This document shows positions 18,003-26,694 of a DNA stretch of 64,000 bases, in pieces. Position 1 is the stretch's first letter. The number at the start of each line of letters is the position of its first letter. The translations under genes were made by a program, and so were the position numbers. Below the pieces are notes generated by a model. The model searched no databases. It had not been told where the DNA came from and saw nothing but the letters and a program-made list of their open reading frames with translations. Where the stretch lies: NCBI RefSeq assembly GCF_003610255.1, contig NZ_RAPS01000001.1:5855001-5919000 (forward strand), written 5' to 3'. The DNA comes from Streptomyces sp. TLI_171 (GTDB lineage: Bacteria > Actinomycetota > Actinomycetes > Streptomycetales > Streptomycetaceae).

Positions 18003-21000
18003 CTGGCCTCACTCCACAGGTACTCGAAGTCGGTGAAGGCGAGCTTCTCGCCGTAGTTGGTCACATTGTCCCGGACGTTGAGGATCAGGCAGGTCTCCTT
18101 GCCGCCGTTGCGGGGGCCACGTAGGCCGCGACCGATCATCTGCTGATAGATGTGCGCGCTGTACGTCGGTCGGGCCACCACCACCGCGCGGGTCGCCGGG
18201 GCGTCGAAGCCCTGGGTGAGCACGCCGTAGTTGGTGATCACCTGGATCCTTCCCTTGCGGAAAGCGTCGATCCGCTGCCGGCGCTCCGCGATCGGGGTGT
18301 TCGCGTCGATCGCCGATGCGGTGATCCCGCGGTCACCGAGCTTGGCGGCGAGGAACTTGGCGTGTGCTACCGACGTGGCGAACACCAGGACCGGCCAGTC
18401 CGCGGGCAGACCGGAGATCTCGTCCACGATCCGCTGGTTGCGTTCATGGTCGTCGGCGAGCCGCTGCTCGGCGCCCTTGGGCAGGGTGGCGAACCTCTCG
18501 GACTGCCTCAACTCGTCGGCGCTCAGGGAAATCTGGCCGCCCGCCAGCTCCCGATGCTTTACCTGGGCCAGCACACCCAGTCCCTGCAACTGCTTGATGG
18601 CTTGCTCCAGATCTCCCTGGAACACGTTCGCGTCGATCCGCTCACCGAAGCGCTGAACGAGCAGCCGGGTCAGCTCCTCGTTGTTCCGGTACGGTGTTGC
18701 GGTGAGCCCGACCAGGTGCCGCCCGGTCCGATGGTGCGTCAGATCCAGCAGAGCGAACAGTTCGGTGAAGCGCGGGGACATCGCGGTGTGCGCCTCGTCG
18801 ACCACGACCAGCGAGGTGCTCTCCCGCAGCCAGGCGTAGTCGACGGTGTCCAGGCAGCGGGCCAGCTTGGCGTCCGTGGCGACCACCAGGTGCGGCCGAC
18901 CGTCCACCGGAGTTGCCTCGTTGCTCGACCAGAGTCGGCTGACCACCAGTGGCATCTCCGGCCCGACCTTCGACCACACGAACCTCCAGCTCTGCACGGC
19001 CTGTTCGCACAGCTCCTCGGTCTGTGCGATCCACAGCACCGGACCCGGCAGCTCCTCCCGTTCACGGATCCACCGGATGACGCCCTCGGCGGTGACGCGG
19101 GTCTTGCCGCCGCCGGTGGGCATGCCCAACATTCCGCGCCGCGGCGCCGGGCTTTCCAACAACTCCAACAACGACTGCGCGAGCTGTTCCTGGTACGGGT
19201 GCAGGGACGGGAACTCGCTCGGCCCGTCGACTTCGAAGCGGGCGTCCAGGGACGGTACCCGCGCACCTGCGAAGGAGTCCGGGAAGTTCAGGTCCGCGAC
19301 GAACCTGCGGGCCTTCTCACTACCGTTGAACGAACTCGGTGCGCGAGTCGGGAACTCCAACGACAGGTCCCGCTCGTGCACCCGGAGGATCGACTCGCCG
19401 TGCGAATTGAACGCCATCTCGGCGATCCGCCGCTCGCTCGGCTCCTCCCCGCCGTTCTCCTCCAACTCGCTGTCCAGCAGGCCCGGCGGCAGACCGCGCT
19501 GAAGGGCCTCGCGCCCGATCAGCAGGGCGATCTTGTCGATGACGCTCTCGCTCTCGCGGACCGCGTGCAGCCGTTCCTGCAACTGCTGGTTCTGCTCCTG
19601 GCGGTCCTGGTGTTCCAGGACCTGCCGACAACCGGCGGCGCCCCAGCCCCACTTGAACTCCGTGTCGGCTGCGACCAGTACCTGCAGCCGGTCGAGCGAG
19701 TCCAGCACGTACAAGGTATTGCCCTTCCGGGCCGACTTGATCGCGGTCGGCGTGCTGCCTGCAGAGGTGCGGACGATCCGGTCGAGGCTCGAACAACGCT
19801 GGATCTTCAGGTTGTTACCGGTATTGCCGAGCCGGGCCCGGGCCGTGGTGTACACGTCGAACAGCGGGATTGCGGCACCGACCTTGACGGGGGCGAGTTC
19901 CTTGGTGATGACGTCCGAGACTTTCGACATCCCCCATTCCTCGATCATGGCCTTCGCCGTCGCCGCATCCGTCCGGTCGGCGACCAGCAGCGCCGGCAAC
20001 TGCTCACGCACCAGTTCCTCGTACTCGGCCTGGTTGGTTGCCACCGCGATGTCGCCGTCCAGGCGCTCCTCCCACCCGGCCCCGACCCGACACCGCGTCA
20101 GCACGCCCTCAGGGAAGCCGAAGCCGACCCGGAAGAGCTGGGCGTACGCGCGACCGACGAATGCGTCGTCCTCGCTCGTCAGCACCCGGTCCAGCAGTTT
20201 GCTCCAACGGTCGGCCGGTACTTCGTCGGCCGAGGTGGGCATGCCGAGTCGCCGGGCCAGGTCCGGGCCGATCGACGCCACTGGGAGCACCGCGGCGTAC
20301 TCCTTCAACTGCGGGCCGACGGCCTCGGACACCCTGGTCCGGCCGAGTGAGGTGTTCACCAGACCGTACTTGTTGATCATCCAGCGGAACGGCGAGACGA
20401 CAGCCTTGCGGGTGCCGGTCTGTGCGCCGTACTGGCTGGTCCACTGCTGGACGATGCCCAGCTCCGGGAGCGCGGAGACGAAGCCGGCCCGGCCTTCCTC
20501 GGAGAGCTCGCGCAGCAGGTGCAGCGGACCTGCGGTGGCGCTGCCCTCGACGGTCAACCGGCCGAGAGCGGGCCGGGGCGCGTTGGCCGGCAGTGTGCGC
20601 AGGTAGCCGTTGTGTACCAGCTCCCGGTACTCCTCGAACCACGGCTCCAGCTCGGGGCGGTGATTGGGGCTCGGCCGATCGGTTAGGCCGAGCTCGCGGA
20701 ACACCGGACCATCACTGTCGTGGAAGGTCAGGTCGACGGCGATCGACGCGTCCCGGGTTCCGTCGCCTGGCACCACCGGACCGGGCAGGAAGCAGTCGCG
20801 CATGCGCCGGAACCGACCGTCCACCGTGCGCACCTGGAGGGTGTCCAGCGCCTTCGGCACCTTGGCGCGGATCCGCTCCACCTGCGCGCTGCCTCCGGCG
20901 CTGCGCAGCAGCACCCAGAAGTTCGTCCAAGCCTGACTGTCGTACAGGTCAAAGCCCTGGTCGAGCACGCCCTCGAAGCGGCCCTGGGCATCGGCCACCC

Positions 21001-22783
21001 GGATGCCGATGGCGTGAAGGTGCCGGGTCATCTCCGGCCGGCCGGAGATCCGCGGGTCGACGTAGACCATGTCGTCGCGCAAGGAGTCGTCCGAGGTCCG
21101 GTGAAAGATCTCGCCGGCCACCGGCGCGACCATTCCGTGTTCCTCCGTCAGCACGATGCGAGCCTTGCGTGCCTCGGCAGTCATGTCGGAGTCGCGAAGC
21201 AGCCGGTTCGTCTGATCGTGCGTCACCATTGCCGACAGGATCTCGATGGCGTGGCAGGACGCCTCAGGGGTACCGTCCGCGACCAATGCCTCCAACCACG
21301 TCCGGACGTCCTCCGGAGCGAGGCCGGCGGCCTCGAGGATGTGGTTCATCTTGCCGCGGCGGGTCTTGCTGTCGGCGAAGTCGATCGAGGGGTGCACCCA
21401 GTTGGACGGACGCCCGGGGTACTCCGACCAGATCCGCAGCCAGTCCTTCTCGAGGTTGGCCGGAGGGACGAGCAGGTCCCGTGGGATCCGGAGCACGCCG
21501 TTCTGGTCCGGCAGCGACGGACGCTGCGCGGCCATCGACCAGACCTGCCGGAGGAAGTGGTCGTCCGCCCAGTTCAGCTTCTCCTTGGTACGGCCGGGGA
21601 GAAGCGGGAGGTATGCAGCCGGGTCCTCGGCGGGCACCAGCGCGGGAAGGCTGTCGATCACCAACCGGGCCGCCACCTGAAGCAGTTCGAGGTTGAACGG
21701 ACTGCCGTCGAGGAGGTGCTGCCTGTCCTCGTTCGTCTTCCACGGCGCGTTGAGGATGCCAGTCAGCGAGACCTCGTACTTGGTCGGGAAGAACGCCCAG
21801 AACTCGCCCTTGCCGACCGGCACGGTGTGCAGTGCGTTGCGCACCTCGTACTCGGGCACGGCCCAGGAGACGTCGACCATCGGACGGTCGTGCAGTTCGC
21901 CGGCGGTGTCGCGAACGTCGTCCGTGGGGGAGTGGGCGACCGAGAAGACCTTCCAGGACTCCGTGGTCGGCTTCGCGCCACGGGTGATCTCCTTGAGAAC
22001 CCGGCCGATGCCCTTGCACTCAACGGTGATGTCCCGCCGCACCGGCGGCATGTTGCGGTGGTCGAGCAGCAGCACCTGCCCGACGTGCGAGGAGAACAGC
22101 TGGAAGTGGAACGGGAACGGCTTGATCTCCCGCCCGTCGCGGAACTTGTGACCGGTGATGTCGTACCCGAGTCGTTCCGCGGCGCCGGGCAGCAGCGGCA
22201 GCCGGACGACTGTGGTGGCCCACTGCAGAAGGCTCTCCAGCACCGAGTCGTCCGCGATCTCCTGCTGCCGGTCCAACGGCCGGGCCATCCGCAGCACTGG
22301 GGTGTCCATGCCCAACTCGCCACTCACCCCGAGCGCCTGGGCGATCTCCGCTGCGGACCAGTCGCGGTCGAATCCGAAGTCTCCGCTCTCGCTGAAGAAC
22401 TGCGGGCTGTTGCTGACCGACAGCACCGACTTGACGCCAACACCGAACCGACCGATCTGCCCACCGCGCTTGCGGGACACGCTCATTCGCAGGATCGTCT
22501 CGGCGCCCTGCGGTGTGACGGGATTGCCTTCATTGGCGCAGTAGAGGTAGTCGTCCGTCAGGACAACGTGCAGTTTCCCCCCCGGGGTGGCGGCGATCTC
22601 GTCCGCCGCGTTCTGCACCAGCTCGAACAACTGCCTTTCCCCGTATCCGCCTTGAGTGATGCGGCGCTCCCCGTTCGCATGCTCCTGCACCAGGCCGGGG
22701 TCGACCCGGTAGGTCTCCAGGACGACGGCGGACTGACGGAGCACGGTGGCGATGACGGGAAGGGCGGACTGCGGGTCGGTCAT
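17999..22783 (-). CDS. Sacsin-like GHKL ATPase fused to SF2 DEAD-type helicase
   Basis: A giant protein (1594 residues from ATG 22783; an in-frame GTG at 22795 would add four). The N-terminus is a GHKL/HSP90-like ATPase of the sacsin type: N-box LFELVQNAADEI, then DDYLYCANEGNPV and the Gly-rich lid RFGVGVKSVLSV. About a thousand residues of unrecognised sequence follow, including a charged stretch near 1080-1120 (EHQDRQEQNQQLQERLHAV). An SF2 helicase ends the protein: Walker A MPTGGGKTRV (about 1225), VVVDEAHTAM, GLTATPYRN, then NYGVLTQGFDAP and QQMIGRGLRG. It heads the minus-strand operon. GHKL-helicase fusions are seen in several defence contexts; the mechanism here is unknown. Confidence 0.85.
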   Translation of the reverse strand: MTDPQSALPVIATVLRQSAVVLETYRVDPGLVQEHANGERRITQGGYGERQLFELVQNAADEIAATPGGKLHVVLTDDYLYCANEGNPVTPQGAETILRMSVSRKRGGQIGRFGVGVKSVLSVSNSPQFFSESGDFGFDRDWSAAEIAQALGVSGELGMDTPVLRMARPLDRQQEIADDSVLESLLQWATTVVRLPLLPGAAERLGYDITGHKFRDGREIKPFPFHFQLFSSHVGQVLLLDHRNMPPVRRDITVECKGIGRVLKEITRGAKPTTESWKVFSVAHSPTDDVRDTAGELHDRPMVDVSWAVPEYEVRNALHTVPVGKGEFWAFFPTKYEVSLTGILNAPWKTNEDRQHLLDGSPFNLELLQVAARLVIDSLPALVPAEDPAAYLPLLPGRTKEKLNWADDHFLRQVWSMAAQRPSLPDQNGVLRIPRDLLVPPANLEKDWLRIWSEYPGRPSNWVHPSIDFADSKTRRGKMNHILEAAGLAPEDVRTWLEALVADGTPEASCHAIEILSAMVTHDQTNRLLRDSDMTAEARKARIVLTEEHGMVAPVAGEIFHRTSDDSLRDDMVYVDPRISGRPEMTRHLHAIGIRVADAQGRFEGVLDQGFDLYDSQAWTNFWVLLRSAGGSAQVERIRAKVPKALDTLQVRTVDGRFRRMRDCFLPGPVVPGDGTRDASIAVDLTFHDSDGPVFRELGLTDRPSPNHRPELEPWFEEYRELVHNGYLRTLPANAPRPALGRLTVEGSATAGPLHLLRELSEEGRAGFVSALPELGIVQQWTSQYGAQTGTRKAVVSPFRWMINKYGLVNTSLGRTRVSEAVGPQLKEYAAVLPVASIGPDLARRLGMPTSADEVPADRWSKLLDRVLTSEDDAFVGRAYAQLFRVGFGFPEGVLTRCRVGAGWEERLDGDIAVATNQAEYEELVREQLPALLVADRTDAATAKAMIEEWGMSKVSDVITKELAPVKVGAAIPLFDVYTTARARLGNTGNNLKIQRCSSLDRIVRTSAGSTPTAIKSARKGNTLYVLDSLDRLQVLVAADTEFKWGWGAAGCRQVLEHQDRQEQNQQLQERLHAVRESESVIDKIALLIGREALQRGLPPGLLDSELEENGGEEPSERRIAEMAFNSHGESILRVHERDLSLEFPTRAPSSFNGSEKARRFVADLNFPDSFAGARVPSLDARFEVDGPSEFPSLHPYQEQLAQSLLELLESPAPRRGMLGMPTGGGKTRVTAEGVIRWIREREELPGPVLWIAQTEELCEQAVQSWRFVWSKVGPEMPLVVSRLWSSNEATPVDGRPHLVVATDAKLARCLDTVDYAWLRESTSLVVVDEAHTAMSPRFTELFALLDLTHHRTGRHLVGLTATPYRNNEELTRLLVQRFGERIDANVFQGDLEQAIKQLQGLGVLAQVKHRELAGGQISLSADELRQSERFATLPKGAEQRLADDHERNQRIVDEISGLPADWPVLVFATSVAHAKFLAAKLGDRGITASAIDANTPIAERRQRIDAFRKGRIQVITNYGVLTQGFDAPATRAVVVARPTYSAHIYQQMIGRGLRGPRNGGKETCLILNVRDNVTNYGEKLAFTDFEYLWSEAR

Positions 22784-22848
22784 GGAGAGGAGCACCTGTC
22801 TCGGGAGAAGCCCCGGCCGTGGATGGGGCGAGGTGAGGAGAGGAGCCC

Positions 22849-22876
22849 GGTGCCGGCACCGACATGTGCCGGCACC
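22849..22876 (-). terminator. Perfect hairpin between small ORF and GHKL-helicase gene
   Basis: GGTGCCGGCAC (22849-22859) pairs with GTGCCGGCACC (22866-22876) around a 6-base loop. It begins 22 bases past the stop of the small minus-strand gene at 22899 and lies before the GHKL-helicase start. Confidence 0.65.
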
Positions 22877-22898
22877 CGGGCAGGGTGGGACTCCGCGG

Positions 22899-23297
22899 TC
22901 AGCGCTCGACCGTGACGGTGGTGATGGTCGTGCGGGTTACGACCGTGGTGGTGGTCCTCGTAACCCCTCGCAGGACCTGCCGCTGAATGTGGCGCCGGTA
23001 CGTGCGACGGGTACCCGGGCGGTGGGTGCCGAGGGGCATCGTGGGACGCACGCGCGACCGGCCGTGACGCGCCGTCCGCCGCGGGCGGGCGACAGAATGC
23101 AGCGACTCCCCCGTGCCGGAGGTCGGGGGAGTCGCTGCCGCTGCCCAGGCGCGCTGCTGCTGGAGGTACGCCTCGTGGTCGCGCATCAGCGCGGGCAGGT
23201 CGAGGCAGTTTTCACGGAGATACCTCTCCCTGCTTTCGTCATCCGGCTGTGCACGATAGTTCTCGACGTGACGAGCAACTCGCCTCAGGTGTGCCAC
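22899..23297 (-). CDS. Small protein of unknown function with Thr-rich tail
   Basis: A 132-residue ORF with a good ribosome site (GGGCGGGG, 8-10 bases before GTG 23297). The first 50 residues are charged and helical in appearance (RRVARHVENYRAQPDDESRERYLRENC, then LMRDHEAYLQQQ). The rest is basic and ends in an odd TRTTTTVVTRTTITTVTVER tail. I recognise no family. It sits between the divergent halves of the defence island and might be a regulator or a toxin/antitoxin-like accessory, but no motif says so. It could be spurious in its second half. Confidence 0.5.
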   Translation of the reverse strand: MAHLRRVARHVENYRAQPDDESRERYLRENCLDLPALMRDHEAYLQQQRAWAAAATPPTSGTGESLHSVARPRRTARHGRSRVRPTMPLGTHRPGTRRTYRRHIQRQVLRGVTRTTTTVVTRTTITTVTVER

Positions 23298-23632
23298 TGT
23301 TTTCCCCGCCCTGTTCCGAATTTGGATATGGGTATGTCATGACCTGCGGTTCCCGGCCCCAACTGCTTCTCAAGGCGAGGGAGTTGGAGTTCCGCAGCCC
23401 TGACCTTAGCCGCCTCCGGCGGTTCCTGTCCACTTTCTCGTTCACGCTGCGGGAAAAGGGAGTCGCCATTGCGGATTCAGCTCGTTCCGCAGTTTTTCTC
23501 GATCCAATGCTGGCGCTCATGGAGGGCGGCTGCGTCAAAGATGATTTGACGAGTGTGGCCCTGTCAAGCGGACTGATACTCTGTCGATGTGCGGCACCTG
23601 GAGCGGCCGGGGGCGGGATCGGAAGAGGAACG
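23298..23632. other. Intergenic control region of the defence island
   Basis: A 335-base gap between the small minus-strand gene and the XRE-GHKL gene. It is visibly less GC-rich than its neighbours. The frame in phase with the downstream gene is open but lacks the expected third-position G/C bias, so I treat it as non-coding. It contains the TTTGAC-centred palindrome described separately. Confidence 0.5.
23532..23566 (+). promoter_or_regulatory. Perfect palindrome and promoter-like element before XRE-GHKL gene
   Basis: CGTCAAA-GATGA-TTTGACG (23532-23550) is a perfect 7-base inverted repeat, and a third GTCAA arm lies at 23562-23566. The TTTGAC arm could double as a -35 element. It lies 83 bases before the ATG of a protein with an N-terminal XRE HTH, so self-repression is the simplest reading. 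Confidence 0.55.
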
Positions 23633-25720
23633 ATGGAGGAGAGCGAACACTTCGGTGCTTGGCTCGGTCGCCAACTGCGACGGAGCGGGATGACGCAGGT
23701 GCAGTTCGCCGAGGAACTGGGCCTGACACGGGCGGCGGTATCGGCGTGGGTGACCGGACGGGCACAGCCGAGGCCTGAGCTCATGCCGAGGATCGCCCAG
23801 CTCCTCGATACGGATCTCGCCACCGTGGTCATCAGGGACACCGACGCGGGTTCGGCCCGTCCGGTCACCTGGCACCACCGGCTCGCGCACGCGGATGGTG
23901 GGCGCGAGTACGGCAACGCGGCGGCGTTCGCCTTCGACGCCAACCTGGCTGTGCTGGCGCGTGAGGCGACCCAGAACAGTATGGACGAACGGTACGACAC
24001 TGCGAGGCCGGTACGGGTGCGTTTCACTCTCCACGAGTTGACGGGGGAGCACCTCAACAAGTTCCTGACTGCGCTGAAGTGGAACGAGCTGGAGCCTCAC
24101 TACGACGTGGCGGCCCGATCCCGGCAGAAGGTCGGCCGGGTGCTCGCCGAGGGTCTGCGCCTACTGCGGGAGGAGTCCTCCCTGCTCCTGCTGAGGGTCG
24201 ACGACTACAACGCGTCCGGCCTCACCGGGCCGGAATACGGCGACGGTCGGTTCGCCGCAGTGGTGCGACGGCAGCTGGACAGCCACAAGCGCGACGATCG
24301 GGCGGGCGGCTCCTACGGCCTGGGAAAGGCCACCCTGTGGGCGACCAGCCGGCTCGGTCTGGTACTGATCAACAGCACACTGTCGGAGAGCCACGAAGGC
24401 CGGACGGCACGCCGAGTCGTGGGTCGCCTCGACTTGCCGTGGCGGGTGGTCGACGGGGTCGCGTATGCCGGGCCGGCGTGGCTCGGCGAGCCGGACACCG
24501 AGAAGGAGCACGAGAACGTGTCCCGCTCCTGGTGGGCCGACGAGCGGACGGTCGCGGACCTCTGGTTGGAGCGTGACAACGACGAACCCGGCACGTCGTT
24601 CCTGATCGTCGGGGCCCACGATGCTGCAGGGCGCAGCAGCACGTTGAAGGAGACTTACGACGCCTTGGTCGAGGCGCTGTCCGACAACTTCTGGGCCGCC
24701 ATGACCTCCGGTCGCTCGACCTCTGCGGTGCTGGAGGCCTCGGTACGGGCGATGAAGGACGGGGTGACCGTTGTCGAGGAACGCCGGATCGACCCGACGG
24801 AGCGTCATCCCGCGCTCACCCGTGCTCTGCGGGCTCACCTGGACGGCGAGACCGTCCCAGAACTAACCGCTGCGGACCAGGTCGTGGCTGCTGACGTGGT
24901 GCTCGACGTTCCCGCGCTGCGTTCGGCCGGACGCGGAGGGGGAAGTCACGAACACCGGACCGTACTGCTGGTGACGCCCGCGGACGACTTGGACGTCGAG
25001 CACAGCCGCATCGTGTGCATGCGCGGTACCCGGATGACGGTGACGACCAGGCGCCCGCGCAGCCTCGGGCTCGGGGTGGACCCTTTCCAGGCGGTACTGC
25101 TCGCTGGATTCGCCACCGGGGACGACGATGAGTCGGTACGTGCCGCCGAGGCGTTCCTGCGGGCCGCCGAGCCGCCGGAGCACGACCGGTGGGGCACCAC
25201 CGAGGAGCTCACCGCGACGTACCTCAACGCGCCGCGCAGGCTCACCGAGTTCAACACGGCTGTCGATGCCGCCCTACGGACGGTGGTCGGGCGGCGTGCG
25301 ATGCAGCCGACCGGCGACGGCCCCGAGGTGCTCCGCAACCTGTTGCGCCTCGACCTCCCGGCCGCCGGCGGGCGGCGGGGAACCGAGGGGTACCCGGTGG
25401 TGGACCGGGTGGCCGGCCGGGTGGACGCCTCCGGTTCGTGGACCCTCGAAGTGACCTTGAAGGTCCCGCAGCGTGACGATCCTTGGCAGCTCGTACCGAT
25501 CGCCAAGTTCGACGTCCGTTCCGGAAGCAGGCCCACACTCACCTGGGCCGAACTGACGGCGAACGAGAACTGCCGAGTGGTCGACGGCAGGATCGTCGTG
25601 GAGCCCGATGTGCGGTCGGCCAGGTTCTCCGGGGTCACCGCAGTTGCCAGCCACCCCGTCCCGGCGCGGTTGGCCGGCGTGGTCGTCGACATCCGTCACG
25701 CCCAGGAGGCTTCGGCATGA
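23633..25720 (+). CDS. XRE HTH fused to GHKL ATPase
   Basis: A 695-residue protein. Residues 10-60 are an XRE/Cro-type HTH (FGAWLGRQLRRSGMTQVQFA, then LTRAAVSAWVTGR). A GHKL ATPase follows: the N-box is REATQNSMDE (about 111-120) and the Gly-rich lid is GGSYGLGKATLWATS (about 225-239), much as in MutL/HSP90-type ATPases of defence loci. The C-terminal 350 residues are not recognised. ATG 23633 is chosen because an AGAGGA site precedes it and the HTH starts at once. Its stop overlaps the next ATG (ATGA). A DNA-bound GHKL sensor or regulator is the inference. Confidence 0.8.
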   Translation: MEESEHFGAWLGRQLRRSGMTQVQFAEELGLTRAAVSAWVTGRAQPRPELMPRIAQLLDTDLATVVIRDTDAGSARPVTWHHRLAHADGGREYGNAAAFAFDANLAVLAREATQNSMDERYDTARPVRVRFTLHELTGEHLNKFLTALKWNELEPHYDVAARSRQKVGRVLAEGLRLLREESSLLLLRVDDYNASGLTGPEYGDGRFAAVVRRQLDSHKRDDRAGGSYGLGKATLWATSRLGLVLINSTLSESHEGRTARRVVGRLDLPWRVVDGVAYAGPAWLGEPDTEKEHENVSRSWWADERTVADLWLERDNDEPGTSFLIVGAHDAAGRSSTLKETYDALVEALSDNFWAAMTSGRSTSAVLEASVRAMKDGVTVVEERRIDPTERHPALTRALRAHLDGETVPELTAADQVVAADVVLDVPALRSAGRGGGSHEHRTVLLVTPADDLDVEHSRIVCMRGTRMTVTTRRPRSLGLGVDPFQAVLLAGFATGDDDESVRAAEAFLRAAEPPEHDRWGTTEELTATYLNAPRRLTEFNTAVDAALRTVVGRRAMQPTGDGPEVLRNLLRLDLPAAGGRRGTEGYPVVDRVAGRVDASGSWTLEVTLKVPQRDDPWQLVPIAKFDVRSGSRPTLTWAELTANENCRVVDGRIVVEPDVRSARFSGVTAVASHPVPARLAGVVVDIRHAQEASA

Positions 25721-26694
25721 GCACTGTGTACCCGTACCCGACCCTCGTAGGGCGGATCGACGTCGATGTGCGGCAGGCCGGTATCGACGGGAAAGCGTTG
25801 CCCTTCTCGCTGATCTCGAAGCGGGAACAGGTGGTCGCGCTGCACCTGGCCGGGCGCGACGACTGGGCAGAGGCCACCCTCGAACTGGAGGTCGCGCTGC
25901 CCGACGACGAACTGGCCGACGGCCCCTGGGCTGCTGTCGGTTGCGTGGCCGTGCTGACCGAGGGCACGACCAACGCCCGCACTGTTACACGGCTCGAACG
26001 TCGACGCGGCGACACGCGATGGCGGGGAGAGGTGCGCGTCCGCCGATCCATGTACGTGGCCCGCGCTGTTCTTCAGGTCAGCGTAGTTGGCTCCTACGAC
26101 GGCATCGACGGGCGCGTCATCGGTACCGGCGACTTGCCCTGGGTGGTGGACCTCCTCGCTCGTGCAGCCGTCCGACAGCGCGATATCGAGATTGTTCAGG
26201 AGGACTTCAGGGACGGCCCCCAGGATTGGCTCAGGCCGTTCAAGGACGCCCCATGGTTGGTCGAGACTGCCGGTGAGTTGCCCACTGTGCTGCTCAACTC
26301 CTCATTCGAAGGACTCGGGGCACTGCTCGACGGTGCCCGGGGCCCGCTGGAGAAGGCGGCGGCCGGGCTGATCGCCACCCAGATCGCCGGCGACGCGTGG
26401 ACCGCGATGTTCCACTCGGCTGTCGGAGACCTCGAGGTCGACGAGGACGGGACCCCACAGGTCCCGGACGGCTGGAAGGAACCGGTGCTTCGCGCGATGC
26501 TCCCGGACGTCTTCCCGGGGCTGCCCCTCGTGGATGCCCTTGTGGAGATCCACAGCCGCCGAACCGAAGGCCACGGGTGGGCCGAACTGCAGTCGCGAAT
26601 CCAGTTTGCGGCGTCGCGCCGGGCCCAGACCCCGAAGAACCTGACCACCGCTCTTCGCGCGCTGTCCCGACCCCAGGAAGGCGGAACCCGTTGA
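25717..26694 (+). CDS. Unrecognised 325-residue protein of the defence island
   Basis: The start ATG overlaps the XRE-GHKL stop (ATGA) and has a clean CAGGAGG ribosome site. The protein begins TVYPYPTLVGRIDVDVRQAG and has a beta-rich first half (alternating hydrophobic strands to about residue 130) and a helical second half. I see no catalytic motif, membrane segment or signal peptide and do not recognise the family. Its tight coupling to the GHKL gene and to the next gene makes a shared complex likely. Confidence 0.75.
   Translation: MSTVYPYPTLVGRIDVDVRQAGIDGKALPFSLISKREQVVALHLAGRDDWAEATLELEVALPDDELADGPWAAVGCVAVLTEGTTNARTVTRLERRRGDTRWRGEVRVRRSMYVARAVLQVSVVGSYDGIDGRVIGTGDLPWVVDLLARAAVRQRDIEIVQEDFRDGPQDWLRPFKDAPWLVETAGELPTVLLNSSFEGLGALLDGARGPLEKAAAGLIATQIAGDAWTAMFHSAVGDLEVDEDGTPQVPDGWKEPVLRAMLPDVFPGLPLVDALVEIHSRRTEGHGWAELQSRIQFAASRRAQTPKNLTTALRALSRPQEGGTR

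Noticed and set aside
20720..22915. 731-residue open frame on the plus strand
   Set aside because: It is antisense to the GHKL-helicase gene, which has clear motifs on the other strand, and its own sequence shows none.
23249..23632. N-terminal extension of the XRE-GHKL protein
   Set aside because: The frame is open but lacks third-position G/C bias, and a ribosome site plus the HTH place the start at 23633.
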